A DNA stretch of 64,000 nt from Pseudanabaena frigida. GTDB lineage: Bacteria > Cyanobacteriota > Cyanobacteriia > Pseudanabaenales > Pseudanabaenaceae. The position numbers and the translations under genes were made by a program. The DNA lies in contig QBML01000027.1 of assembly GCA_003242085.1 (NCBI GenBank), positions 1-64,000 of the forward strand. Reading direction: 5' to 3'. Below the pieces are notes generated by a model, which did not search any database, was not told the DNA's origin, and worked only from the letters and a program-made list of their open reading frames with translations. Positions 32,406 to 42,026 of this stretch are shown piece by piece (within the stretch, counting starts at the first letter, position 1; every line of letters begins with the position of its first letter).

Positions 32406-33479
32406 ATGTCCCAAAGCAAAAACTATTTGAATCTTGGCAAACTAAAAATACAGAGAATCTCTTGGACTAATCTGGCAGCTGTGGCGGCTGTTGTTCTTTC
32501 AGTTACTTTGGTTGTAGTCAAAAATGTAGAAAGTAGTAATACGTCAAGTCAATTATTTAACGTATCCTACGACCCTACTAGAGAACTTTACGTTAGTTTA
32601 AATGAACAATTTATTGCCAAGTATGAGAAAGAAACTGGCAAGTATCTGAAGATTAAGCAATCCCATGCGGGTTCTTCCCATCAAAGCCGTGCAGTGATCG
32701 ATGGTAGTGAACCTGCGGACGTGGTGACTTTAGGACTCTATACAGATGTTGATGCACTCCGCAAACAGAATCTCATTCCCGAAGCTTGGTCAAAAAGACT
32801 GCCCAACGATTCCCAACCCTATTCTTCCACGATCGTTTTTGTTGTTCGCAAGGGCAATCCCAAAAATATTCAAGATTGGCAAGATCTGATTCAACCTAAT
32901 GTAGAAATTGTCACTCCCGATCCTAAAAGCTCTGGCAATGGGAAACTAAGCGCTTTATCAGCTTGGGGTTCAGTAATTAAGCGTGGTGGTAGTGAAGCTG
33001 ACGCACTTGCTTTTCTCAAGGCTTTTTACGAACATACAACGACACTTGATGCGGGTGCAAGAGCTTCAGCGATCAACTTTGCTGTCGAAAAAGTTGGTGA
33101 TGTGCATCTAACTTGGGAGAACGAGGCGATTCGAGAAGTTGCCGAATCCAAGGGTGAATTACAAATTGTTTATCCATCTGTCAGTATTCTCGCTCAGCCA
33201 TACGTGGCATGGGTTGATAAGAATACTGCACAGCATAAGAATGCAACTGAAGCGGAAGCTTATTTAAAATTTCTATTTACCGATCAGGCGCAGGAAACGA
33301 TCGCTAAGTTTGGCTATCGTCCGATTAATCAAGAAATTCTGAATAAATACAGTAGTCAGTTTTGTCAAATCGATCTCTTCCCAATCACACTTATTGCCAA
33401 GGATTGGGACGATGCTAAGCAGAAGTTTTTTGGTGATAACGGCATTATCGATCGCGTTTATAAGCCAAAGGCTAAATAG
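32406..33479 (+). CDS. sbpA: Sulfate (thiosulfate) ABC transporter substrate-binding protein
   Basis: A 357-residue periplasmic-binding protein of the Sbp/CysP family, with an N-terminal hydrophobic signal (about 20-45). Family segments are FNVSYDPTRELY, KQSHAGSSHQSRAVIDG and VTPDPKSSGNGKLSALSAWG. It binds sulfate or thiosulfate in the periplasm for the CysTWA permease, whose genes are not nearby. GTG 32400 two codons earlier is also possible. The operator at 32323 lies upstream, which fits induction under sulfur limitation. A SulP permease gene follows after 53 bases. Confidence 0.93.
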   Translation: MSQSKNYLNLGKLKIQRISWTNLAAVAAVVLSVTLVVVKNVESSNTSSQLFNVSYDPTRELYVSLNEQFIAKYEKETGKYLKIKQSHAGSSHQSRAVIDGSEPADVVTLGLYTDVDALRKQNLIPEAWSKRLPNDSQPYSSTIVFVVRKGNPKNIQDWQDLIQPNVEIVTPDPKSSGNGKLSALSAWGSVIKRGGSEADALAFLKAFYEHTTTLDAGARASAINFAVEKVGDVHLTWENEAIREVAESKGELQIVYPSVSILAQPYVAWVDKNTAQHKNATEAEAYLKFLFTDQAQETIAKFGYRPINQEILNKYSSQFCQIDLFPITLIAKDWDDAKQKFFGDNGIIDRVYKPKAK

Positions 33480-33532
33480 AGAATATAAACAATTAAAAAA
33501 AGGCAAAGCATAGCTTGCTTAATGGAACTAAA

Positions 33533-35320
33533 ATGAGTTATTTAAAACATTTAAACTACAACTTGGGTAAAGGTCGTGCGGATGTGATTGCCGCCTTAAC
33601 CGTTGCCGCGATCGCCTTACCACAGGGCATCGCCTATGCGCTCATTGCAGGGGTAGATCCTCGCTTCGGGCTATATTCTGCAATTTTTGTAACGGCGATC
33701 GCTTCAGTTTTCGGCTCATCTTCTCATTTGATTAATGGTCCAACGAGTGCCATTTCTCTTGTGGTATTTAGTACTTTGGGATTTTTTGAACCTGATGCTC
33801 GCCTTGATGCATATGAAGGGATGTTTCTCCTAGGGATCATGGTTGGCAGCATCCAGATTTTGATTGCTGTGTTCAAACTGGGCGACTTGACGCGCTACAT
33901 TTCTGAGTCGGTAATTCTGGGCTTTATGACAGGAGCCTCGGTGCTGTTGGCGATCGGGCAAATAGGAAACGCCCTCGGTATTCGCGAAAAAGGAACTGCC
34001 CACGATCAAGTTTTCTATCGCCTCTGGCTCACCCTGACAGGAGGCAGTCCAAATTATCAGGCTTTGGGAATAACGGTTATCACGATTGTGTTGGCTTTGG
34101 CTTTAAGGCAAGTGGTGCGTAAGTACGGACTACCTCAATTTGATATGTTATTTGTGTTAATCTTCATATCCGTTGGTGCTTATCTCTTAGGCTGGACTGT
34201 TCCTAATGGCGGCAAAACTTTGGTAGCGGTATCGGCTTCAGTGCCTGCAAGCTTGCCTCTACCCCATATTCCTGAAATTAAATTTGCTTGGGTTGGTCAA
34301 CTTTCCCGTGGTGCTTTTGCGATCGCCTTCCTTGGTTTATTAGAAGCATTAGCGATCGCAAAATCCATTGCCAATCAAACTGGACAAGTACTCGACTACA
34401 ACCAGCAATGTCTTGCGGAAGGATTTGCCAATCTAGGCGGAGGTTTCCTGCAAAGTTTACCAGGATCGGGTTCCTTGAGCCGTTCCGCGATCAATTTCCA
34501 AGCAGGTGCAAGGACTCGCTTTTCGGGTGTAATCGCGGCAACAGTTGTAGCAGTAGCAATTCTGACCCTAGCCCCTTTAACAAAATTTATTCCCAAAGCT
34601 GCCTTGGCGGGTTTACTAATCATTACAGCAGCCCGCTTAATTGACCTAAAGCGGTTGCGCTATACCTTTAAAGCTTCACTATTTGATGCTGGTTTAGTGC
34701 TGATCACCGTTTTTACAGCCATCTTTGTGGATATTGAATACTCAATTTTGACTGGAGTAGCTCTTTCCATTCTCCTATTCGTTCCCCGTGCTGCCAAACT
34801 AAAGGGAGCAGAGCTGGTAATTAATAATGAAGGAATCGTGCGTGAGAAAATTTCTATCGATCCGCCTTGCACTTCTGTTCTTCTCTTTGACCTTGAAGGT
34901 GAAATTTTCTTTGGCGCTGCCCCTGACTTAGACCGCTATCTCGAAGAACTCACGAATAGAGCTATCAGTTCTGATATCCGTTTTATAGTTCTGCGCCTCA
35001 AGCGTGTTCGCAATTCAGATATTGTCTGCCTTGAACGCATCGAACATTTTCTTCATCAAGCTCACAAACGCGGCATCACTGTGGTACTCGCAGGTGTCCG
35101 CCCTGAATTAAATCAAGCCTTTGTTCGAGCTGGCTTTAGAGATTGGTTTCCCGAAAATCAGATTTTCATAGAACAAGAGAATGACGATACGGATTCGGCA
35201 ACTCTTAAAGCCGTGCGATTTGCCTATGAACTGCTAGGCGATAACGCTAACAATTGCGAACATTGCGCCGCGATCAAAACTCAAGAAGATCGGAGAGCAT
35301 CGCTTTATTATCTGGTTTGA
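33533..35320 (+). CDS. SulP family anion (sulfate) permease with STAS domain
   Basis: A 595-residue transporter. The membrane domain (about 1-410, roughly ten to fourteen helices) has ALPQGIAYALIAGVDPRFGLYSA and LPGSGSLSRSAINFQAGARTRFSG. The C-terminal STAS domain (about 440-560) shows SVLLFDLEGEIFFG. SulP members carry sulfate or bicarbonate. In the company of a sulfate-binding protein a sulfate role is more likely, but BicA-type bicarbonate transport cannot be excluded. ATG 33533 is chosen; it probably shares the promoter of the gene before it. Confidence 0.92.
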   Translation: MSYLKHLNYNLGKGRADVIAALTVAAIALPQGIAYALIAGVDPRFGLYSAIFVTAIASVFGSSSHLINGPTSAISLVVFSTLGFFEPDARLDAYEGMFLLGIMVGSIQILIAVFKLGDLTRYISESVILGFMTGASVLLAIGQIGNALGIREKGTAHDQVFYRLWLTLTGGSPNYQALGITVITIVLALALRQVVRKYGLPQFDMLFVLIFISVGAYLLGWTVPNGGKTLVAVSASVPASLPLPHIPEIKFAWVGQLSRGAFAIAFLGLLEALAIAKSIANQTGQVLDYNQQCLAEGFANLGGGFLQSLPGSGSLSRSAINFQAGARTRFSGVIAATVVAVAILTLAPLTKFIPKAALAGLLIITAARLIDLKRLRYTFKASLFDAGLVLITVFTAIFVDIEYSILTGVALSILLFVPRAAKLKGAELVINNEGIVREKISIDPPCTSVLLFDLEGEIFFGAAPDLDRYLEELTNRAISSDIRFIVLRLKRVRNSDIVCLERIEHFLHQAHKRGITVVLAGVRPELNQAFVRAGFRDWFPENQIFIEQENDDTDSATLKAVRFAYELLGDNANNCEHCAAIKTQEDRRASLYYLV

Positions 35321-35344
35321 CATCAAATTAAATAGGAGTTCTTT

Positions 35345-36220
35345 ATGAAAGTAAAACAGTTTTTGCCATCCTTATTTCGACCTACATTGTTGAAGATTTT
35401 AACAATCGTCTTTCTGATCGCAGTCAGTTTAACGACCTCTTGGGACTTTGCTAATGCCACTCAAAAAGACACATCCTTAAATAACCCTACTTTGCAAAAA
35501 GTTATTGCCAGTTCCCATCGTTCTGCAAAAAATCGCGCCCGCGATCGCGATCGCCATCCCCTTGAAACCCTAGAATTTTTTGGTGTAAGCCCCACTCAAA
35601 CAGTAGTTGAGCTATGGCCAGGGAACGGTTGGTATACAGAGATTCTCGCTCCATTCTTGCGCGATCGCGGACAGCTAATTGTGACAAATTTCGATCCGAT
35701 AAAAAGTAAACCAGCCAAGACTTTACAGGATAAGTTAGCGGCTAATTCGCCAATTTTTGGCAATGTGAAAGTTGCCACAATCGATCCACCGCAAAAATTA
35801 ATTCTGGCTCCAAATAGTTCTGTTGATGTAGTTCTTACATTCCGTAATATCCATAATTGGATTACTGGCGGATATGCTGATAAAGTTTATGCTGCTGCTT
35901 TTCAGGCTCTCAAGCCCAATGGCATTTTGGGAGTGGAAGAACATCGCGCTAAAGCTGGGACAAGTTTACAGGATAGCGCCAAGACTGGATACATTGACGA
36001 GAAGGCTGTAATTGCAGATATTGAAAAAGTGGGTTTTAAGTTTATTGGGAAGTCAGAAATTAACGCTAATCCCAAAGATACTAAGGACTATCCTGAAGGA
36101 GTTTGGACACTTCCACCGACATTAAGACTAGGAGAGAAAAACAAGGAACGCTATCTTGCCATTGGTGAAAGCGATCGCATGACCTTGAAATTCATTAAGC
36201 CTTCTAAAATAGGGCTTTGA
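35345..36220 (+). CDS. Secreted methyltransferase-like protein (COG4798 type)
   Basis: A 291-residue protein with an N-terminal signal (about 1-38, ending at NATQ). A SAM-methyltransferase-like core follows: ETLEFFGVSPTQTVVELWPGNGWYTEILAPF. SHRSAKNRARDRDRHP before the core is typical of this family, which is often annotated as a predicted methyltransferase. An exported SAM-dependent enzyme is odd, since SAM is cytoplasmic. The gene follows sulP by 24 bases and is the last of the sulfate transcript. A 55-base perfect palindrome ends it. Confidence 0.85.
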   Translation: MKVKQFLPSLFRPTLLKILTIVFLIAVSLTTSWDFANATQKDTSLNNPTLQKVIASSHRSAKNRARDRDRHPLETLEFFGVSPTQTVVELWPGNGWYTEILAPFLRDRGQLIVTNFDPIKSKPAKTLQDKLAANSPIFGNVKVATIDPPQKLILAPNSSVDVVLTFRNIHNWITGGYADKVYAAAFQALKPNGILGVEEHRAKAGTSLQDSAKTGYIDEKAVIADIEKVGFKFIGKSEINANPKDTKDYPEGVWTLPPTLRLGEKNKERYLAIGESDRMTLKFIKPSKIGL

Positions 36221-36275
36221 CTATAGCAAATAAATAAAGATGGCGCGAAGCGCCATCTTTATTTATTTGCTATAG
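36221..36275. terminator. 55-base perfect palindromic hairpin (26-bp stem)
   Basis: Arms 36221-36246 and 36250-36275 are exact reverse complements with a 3-base GAA loop. The sequence is AT-rich at the outside and GGCGC at the tip. It begins immediately after the stop codon at 36218-36220, between the sulfate operon and the convergent metX. It can act as a bidirectional terminator, and its perfection suggests a mobile palindrome. Confidence 0.75.
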
Positions 36276-36339
36276 ATAATTTTTGAGAGACTTCAACTTC
36301 GCCCAGCTATCGGTCTATGGTGGTTAAGTTAATCTGTAA

Positions 36340-37386
36340 TTAGTCTTTGCAAAAATCAACAAGTAGATGGTTAAGATTTTCCAAATCGAGTAAAAAAGTA
36401 TCATGTCCTTGAGTAGATTGTAATTGTACAATTTCTGAGTTAGGAATAAACTTTGCTAGTTCCTGTTGTTCTTCAGGGAAATAGAGCAAATCAGAGCCGA
36501 TCGCTACAACTAAGGTTGGCTGGTGAATACTTGCTAAAACTGAATGATAATCCCCTCGATTACGACCTAAATCGTGGCTATCCATGGCTTTGCTCAGTGA
36601 CACGTAAACATTAGCATCAAAGCGTTTTAAAAACTTCTCGCCTTCATCATGTAGATAGTTAGCGATCGCAAAGTTATTAAATTGATTTTGTTGACGAGGG
36701 AATCTTTGTTCAAAATCTGGACGACTGTAATAGGAACAAGTAGCAATCATTCTGGCGATCGCTAGTCCTTGGTGTGGCGGTAAATCCTGATCGTAGTTTC
36801 CATTTTGCCAATAGGGATCGGCATAAATTGCTTGGCGTTGGGCTTCAGCAAGAGCAATACTCCAAGCGGAATGTCTCCCTGATGCGGCGATAGGTGCGAT
36901 CGCCTTGACAAGTTCTGGATATGTCAAAGCCCATTCTAAAGTTTGCATTCCACCAAGAGAACCGCCTATAACTAATTTCCATTTAGGAATTCCCAATCCT
37001 TGCATTAACTCATATTGCGATCGCACCATATCCCTAATCGTAATTGCAGGAAAGTCAGATCCGTAAGGCTTACTAGTTTCGGGATTAATAGAAGTTGCCC
37101 CTGTGGAACCGTAACAACTTCCTAAAATATTGCTACAGACAATAAAATCTAGATTCGGATCAAAGGTTTTCCCTTCTCCAAATAGTGCACTCCACCAAAC
37201 TTCAGCATCAGCATTTGCCGTAAATCCATGACAGATAAGAATGGCATTATCACCTTTCGTATTCAGAGTTCCCCAAGTGCGATAGGCGATTTGGACATGA
37301 TTGAGAGTTTCGCCTAACTCTAAGTTTAATGGATAGAGGAGTTGATAAAACTGTGTGCGATCGGAGATAAATTTCTGATACTTCAT
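36340..37386 (-). CDS. metX: Homoserine O-acetyltransferase
   Basis: A 348-residue alpha/beta-hydrolase-fold enzyme. The nucleophile is Ser143 in GGSLGGMQTLEWA, with HGFTANADAEVWW and the C-terminal QGHDTFLLD supplying the His and Asp. It acetylates homoserine with acetyl-CoA for methionine synthesis. It lies downstream of metY on the same strand with a 152-base gap that holds an inverted repeat. Start ATG 37386. Confidence 0.94.
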   Translation of the reverse strand: MKYQKFISDRTQFYQLLYPLNLELGETLNHVQIAYRTWGTLNTKGDNAILICHGFTANADAEVWWSALFGEGKTFDPNLDFIVCSNILGSCYGSTGATSINPETSKPYGSDFPAITIRDMVRSQYELMQGLGIPKWKLVIGGSLGGMQTLEWALTYPELVKAIAPIAASGRHSAWSIALAEAQRQAIYADPYWQNGNYDQDLPPHQGLAIARMIATCSYYSRPDFEQRFPRQQNQFNNFAIANYLHDEGEKFLKRFDANVYVSLSKAMDSHDLGRNRGDYHSVLASIHQPTLVVAIGSDLLYFPEEQQELAKFIPNSEIVQLQSTQGHDTFLLDLENLNHLLVDFCKD

Positions 37387-37434
37387 AAGCTGTGCTGGAA
37401 ACTCTTAAGTGGAAAACTTAAAGCGCATAAGTTA

Positions 37435-37500
37435 AGATTCCCGACTTTTTTTACGCAATCACAAAGAATTTGCAAGGTTACGCAAAAAGTCGAGGATTCT
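37435..37500 (-). repeat. Inverted repeat in the metY-metX gap
   Basis: CGACTTTTT at 37442-37450 pairs exactly with AAAAAGTCG at 37484-37492, and partial pairing extends outward to 37435 and 37500. On the minus strand this lies about 50-115 bases before the metX start. It could be an attenuator or processing site. No known riboswitch consensus is visible. Confidence 0.45.
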
Positions 37501-37538
37501 GTACCTTGAGATAAGGTAAGGGATACTATCCCAACAAA

Positions 37539-38888
<1,350 letters not shown>

Positions 38889-38930
38889 TTATAGGACTAG
38901 GGGAGAGGTGAGAAGCATCTCCCACATTTA

Positions 38931-38974
38931 CATCAGTTCATCGGCTGATACTCATTGGCTGATATGAACTGATG
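38931..38974 (-). repeat. 11-bp inverted repeat in the metY leader
   Basis: CATCAGTTCAT (38931-38941) and ATGAACTGATG (38964-38974) are perfect reverse complements with a 22-base loop that contains GGCTGATA twice. It lies about 105 bases before the metY start and between it and the small open frame at 39003-39053. It may be an attenuator, terminator or operator. Confidence 0.5.
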
Positions 38975-39002
38975 CAGATAAAATAGATGGCTTATCTATG
39001 GT

Positions 39003-39053
39003 CTAAGCTTCATTAGCTAGTTTGTAAAAAGCTTCACCTTGATTACCTGCCAT
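39003..39053 (-). CDS. Candidate 16-residue leader peptide between the carbonic-anhydrase homologue and metY
   Basis: ATG 39053 opens a frame MAGNQGEAFYKLANEA ending TAG at 39003-39005. AGGGGAT stands about 7 bases before the ATG, a good ribosome site. It begins 17 bases after the stop of the carbonic-anhydrase homologue and ends about 28 bases before the inverted repeat at 38931-38974. It could be a leader peptide, a small protein or chance. I recognise no family. Confidence 0.35.
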   Translation of the reverse strand: MAGNQGEAFYKLANEA

Positions 39054-39070
39054 ATTCTTATCCCCTATAG

Positions 39071-39652
39071 TTAGAATGCCTTACCAACTTTAGTTGCTTC
39101 AGGAACTTCAATCAATTTGCCAGTCTTGACATCATAGATATAGCCATAAATAGGAATCTCATGAGGAACGAGAGGATGATTGCGAATCCGCTTCACATCT
39201 ATAGCAACACTTTCCGCCAAGTCTGAAAAGGTTAGCCAATCAATAAATTCGCCTTCATTAGAGCCTTCGCCCTCACCTGAGTCATGCCAACCTTTTTCAT
39301 TAATAGAAGCCGTTTTGAGACTACTCACCAGCAACCCTCGAATTGTCTGATCGGTAAATAACTGCATTCCACAATCGGTGTGGTGAATCACAAACCATTC
39401 CTTTGTACCGAGCAGCTTGTAAGAAATAACTAGCGATCGAATCGCGTCATCACTAGCTCGTCCACCTGCATTCCGAATTACATGGGCATCACCTTCTGCA
39501 AGTCCAGCATATTTTGCTGGATCGAGACGGGCATCCATACAGGTCAAGATGGCAAAGTGGCGGCTTGGCGGTAAAGGTAAATCACCTTTATTGCCAAAAT
39601 TCTCAGCGTAGGATTGGTTTGCTGATAATACCTCTTCCGAAATCTGGCTCAT
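39071..39652 (-). CDS. Beta-carbonic-anhydrase family protein (possible COS or CS2 hydrolase)
   Basis: A 193-residue beta-CA fold protein. The zinc ligands are Cys38 (with Asp40 and Arg42 in CMDARLD), His91 and Cys94 (HHTDCG). Carbonic anhydrase in general hydrates CO2. In this family some short members hydrolyse carbonyl sulfide or carbon disulfide to release sulfide. The gene has an operator of the sulfur set at 39712 and lies directly upstream of metY and metX on the same strand, which use sulfide. I infer that a sulfur substrate is at least as likely as CO2. Confidence 0.87.
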   Translation of the reverse strand: MSQISEEVLSANQSYAENFGNKGDLPLPPSRHFAILTCMDARLDPAKYAGLAEGDAHVIRNAGGRASDDAIRSLVISYKLLGTKEWFVIHHTDCGMQLFTDQTIRGLLVSSLKTASINEKGWHDSGEGEGSNEGEFIDWLTFSDLAESVAIDVKRIRNHPLVPHEIPIYGYIYDVKTGKLIEVPEATKVGKAF

Positions 39653-39711
39653 AATCTCTATAACCTTAAATTGGTTTCTTATTTAGTTTGGGATTTAACC
39701 ATCTATAAAAA

Positions 39712-39739
39712 CTACGATAACCCGATATAAATACCGTAG
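39712..39739 (-). promoter_or_regulatory. 28-bp CTAC...TACCGTAG operator-like element, copy 4 (carbonic-anhydrase homologue)
   Basis: Begins CTAC and ends TACCGTAG on the plus strand; it stands 59 bases before the minus-strand start at 39652. In the direction of the gene, a TATAGA-like -10 sequence follows about four bases after the element. The central TATCGA of copies 1-3 is not kept here. Confidence 0.65.
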
Positions 39740-39860
39740 ATTAATAGATAGACGTTAGCATTTTAAAAATACAAAAGCAAGCTCTTAATTTCATTAATTG
39801 TGATTTTTTGATGACTTGATTGAGCTGTAAATCCCTTGAAAATATTGATTTAGAATTAAA

Positions 39861-39958
39861 ATACTTAATTATCACGGACAAGCCGTAGATTTATTGATCT
39901 CAAGTAATCATCTATGTAATAGCAACTAAACTACTGTTTTATCAAGTATCTACCGTAG
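39861..39958. promoter_or_regulatory. Two further operator-like elements (39861-39888 and 39931-39958)
   Basis: The second, 39931-39958, is a full match (CTAC start, TACCGTAG end). The first, 39861-39888, keeps only the right half, sharing the 12-base GACAAGCCGTAG with copy 1. Together with copy 4, three elements lie in 250 bases of otherwise gene-free DNA (39653-40211). They may control the carbonic-anhydrase homologue from a distance or be left from a lost divergent gene. I see no open frame in the stretch. Confidence 0.6.
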
Positions 39959-40132
39959 TTTAACCGTAATATATTGACCTCAAAAAGGGGTGAAATGAGT
40001 GGTTGAGCAGAAACTTACGCTAAAGATAAACGACTTGTTTTCAATATCTAGATTTTCCGTCAAAAAACTGTACCAATTGAACCCTCTCAGATTTAGGTGA
40101 TTGAAACACTTACTATGCCGTACTCATTTTCA

Positions 40133-40162
40133 GTACCAATTAACCTAGAGATTAATTGGTAC
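40133..40162. other. 11-8-11 inverted repeat, possible recombinase core site
   Basis: GTACCAATTAA (40133-40143), 8-base spacer CCTAGAGA, then TTAATTGGTAC (40152-40162). Two perfect 11-bp arms with a short spacer is the layout of core sites for tyrosine recombinases. It is 50 bases before the recombinase remnant. A half copy, GTACCAATT, also occurs near 40068. Confidence 0.45.
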
Positions 40163-40211
40163 GCCTAGAATCCTAACTCTCTTCGTTTTTGAAGTTCAAG
40201 AATACTTGTAA

Positions 40212-40670
40212 CTGAAACGTTTACTCAGCAACGTTTTCAACCTTGGCGTAACTTTCAGTACAGATGCTCATTTGCCCCCAGATAGTACGGGAGAAGTACC
40301 TTTGACGAAGTTGGGTATTCAGGATTTGGATGCTTATTTAGTTTGGATGCGGGAGCAAGAAGGAGAGTTATCGCCTGAAATCCCTTTATTTGTATCTTGT
40401 TCTAATCGTAGTCAGGGTAAGCGGTTGACATATTGGGGGATTCGGCATGTGATGGATGATTTGGCGGAGAAGACGCGGATTGATTTGCACTCGCATCGGG
40501 GGCGGCATACGTTTGCCGCGAATTTGATTGTGAAGTATGAGTTAGATCCATCTTTGGCGATGGAACTGACGAGGCATCGAGATGTTAGGAGTTTTAGGCG
40601 ATATACGAATCGCAAAAATAAGATTGTGGCGAAGCGAGCTTTTTTGAAAGCAGCAGAGCGGTTAGATTAG
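40212..40670 (+). pseudogene. C-terminal remnant of a tyrosine recombinase/integrase
   Basis: About 150 codons in one frame after a TAA at 40209-40211. The C-terminal catalytic domain is visible: HSHRGRHTFAANL (His-x-x-Arg box), LTRHRDVRSFRRYTNRK with the nucleophile Tyr in RRYT. The first catalytic Arg box and the N-terminal domain are absent, and no start codon with a ribosome site is seen (TTG 40272 is the first candidate). It resembles XerC/D-like phage integrases and marks an old insertion or excision. Confidence 0.8.
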
Positions 40671-40715
40671 ACTCGATGAAAGCAAGTTGAGTTAAATCCA
40701 ATCGGAGAAAGATCG

Positions 40716-41807
40716 ATGTCTAGAAAAATCAACTATCAACGCCGCCGCTTTTTGGGCACTGCGGCGTTGACCATTGCTGCCACTCAGTTCGGCATGTTCG
40801 GCTGCACCGTACAGCCCGTTACGCCAGTAAAGGCGGAGTTACCTATTGAAGGCGAACTGCCTTCTCTTTTGGGCGCGATCGCATGGCTCAATTCGCGACC
40901 ATTGATGGTTGACGAACTGCACGGAAAAGTTGTGCTCATCAACTTTTGGACTTATACCTGCATCAATTGGATGCGCCAACTGCCTTATGTTCGCGCGTGG
41001 GCAGAGAAGTATAAGACTCAGGGGCTAACTGTAATTGGTGTGCACACGCCCGAGTTCGAATTCGAGAAGAATATCGATAACGTCCGCCGTGCCTCGACGA
41101 AGATGAGAATTGACTATCCGATCGCAATGGATAGTGATTATGATGTGTGGCAGGCTTTCGGGAACCATTATTGGCCAGCCCTTTATTTTATAGACAGGCA
41201 AGGACGCATTCGTCATCACCAATTTGGCGAGGGTAATTACGAGCAATCGGAAAAGGTAATTCAACAGCTACTCTCAGAGTCCAAAGATATCCGCGTTGGT
41301 GAAGAAATGACCAAAGTCGATGCTCGCGGATTTGAGGCTGCCGCCGATTGGGACAGCCTCAAATCGCCTGAAAACTACCTCGGCTACGAAAGAACGGAGA
41401 ATTTTGCTTCTCCCAGCGGCACAGTACTAAACAAGCGTCGCTTATATACTGCCCCCGCGCAATTAGAACTTAATCAATGGGCACTTGCGGGCGATTGGAC
41501 AATCGAAAGACAAGTCATTGTACTGAACAAGCCTAGTGGGCGGATCGCGTCCCGCTTCCACGCACGCGACCTTCATCTCGTCATGGGGCCAGCCGAGCGA
41601 GGAACGTCCGTGCGGTTTCGCGTGTTCGTAGACGGGCAGCCAGCAGTCGCGGAGCGCGGACTTGATGTTGATATACGAGGCGAAGGCACGGCTACAGAAC
41701 AGCGGTTGTACCAATTGATCCGACAGCCGAAACCCATCACCGATCGACAGTTTGAGATCGAGTTTCTAGATCCTGGGATTGAGGCTTTTGCGTTCACATT
41801 CGGTTGA
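40716..41807 (+). CDS. Redoxin / TlpA-like protein with C-terminal beta domain (DipZ C-terminal type)
   Basis: A 363-residue exported protein with a Tat-like signal (YQRRRFLGTAALTIAATQ, about 7-30) followed by Cys30. A thioredoxin-fold domain (about 55-190) and a C-terminal beta domain (about 210-363) follow, as in the soluble part of DipZ. The active-site loop is TCINWMRQ: only Cys82 remains and Trp85 takes the place of the second Cys. A single-Cys redoxin would act more like a peroxidatic or thiol-binding site than a dithiol reductase. It is the first gene after the recombinase remnant. Confidence 0.85.
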   Translation: MSRKINYQRRRFLGTAALTIAATQFGMFGCTVQPVTPVKAELPIEGELPSLLGAIAWLNSRPLMVDELHGKVVLINFWTYTCINWMRQLPYVRAWAEKYKTQGLTVIGVHTPEFEFEKNIDNVRRASTKMRIDYPIAMDSDYDVWQAFGNHYWPALYFIDRQGRIRHHQFGEGNYEQSEKVIQQLLSESKDIRVGEEMTKVDARGFEAAADWDSLKSPENYLGYERTENFASPSGTVLNKRRLYTAPAQLELNQWALAGDWTIERQVIVLNKPSGRIASRFHARDLHLVMGPAERGTSVRFRVFVDGQPAVAERGLDVDIRGEGTATEQRLYQLIRQPKPITDRQFEIEFLDPGIEAFAFTFG

Positions 41808-42026
41808 TACCGCAGTTACACCTTCGCAACAAGCGACAGGAAGCCACAGTCAACATCGCCGCAGTAGAGCGCCATCTGAATTTACAGACAAGCAAAAAAC
41901 TGAGGTAGTTTAGATTATCTGCTACCTTTTTGAAGTCAGGTAGGGAGAGCGTCTGTGAGTAAACCATGACGAATGACCACATAATAATTGCTAATATGGC
42001 TCAAGACACTCATCTAGAAAATCTCC

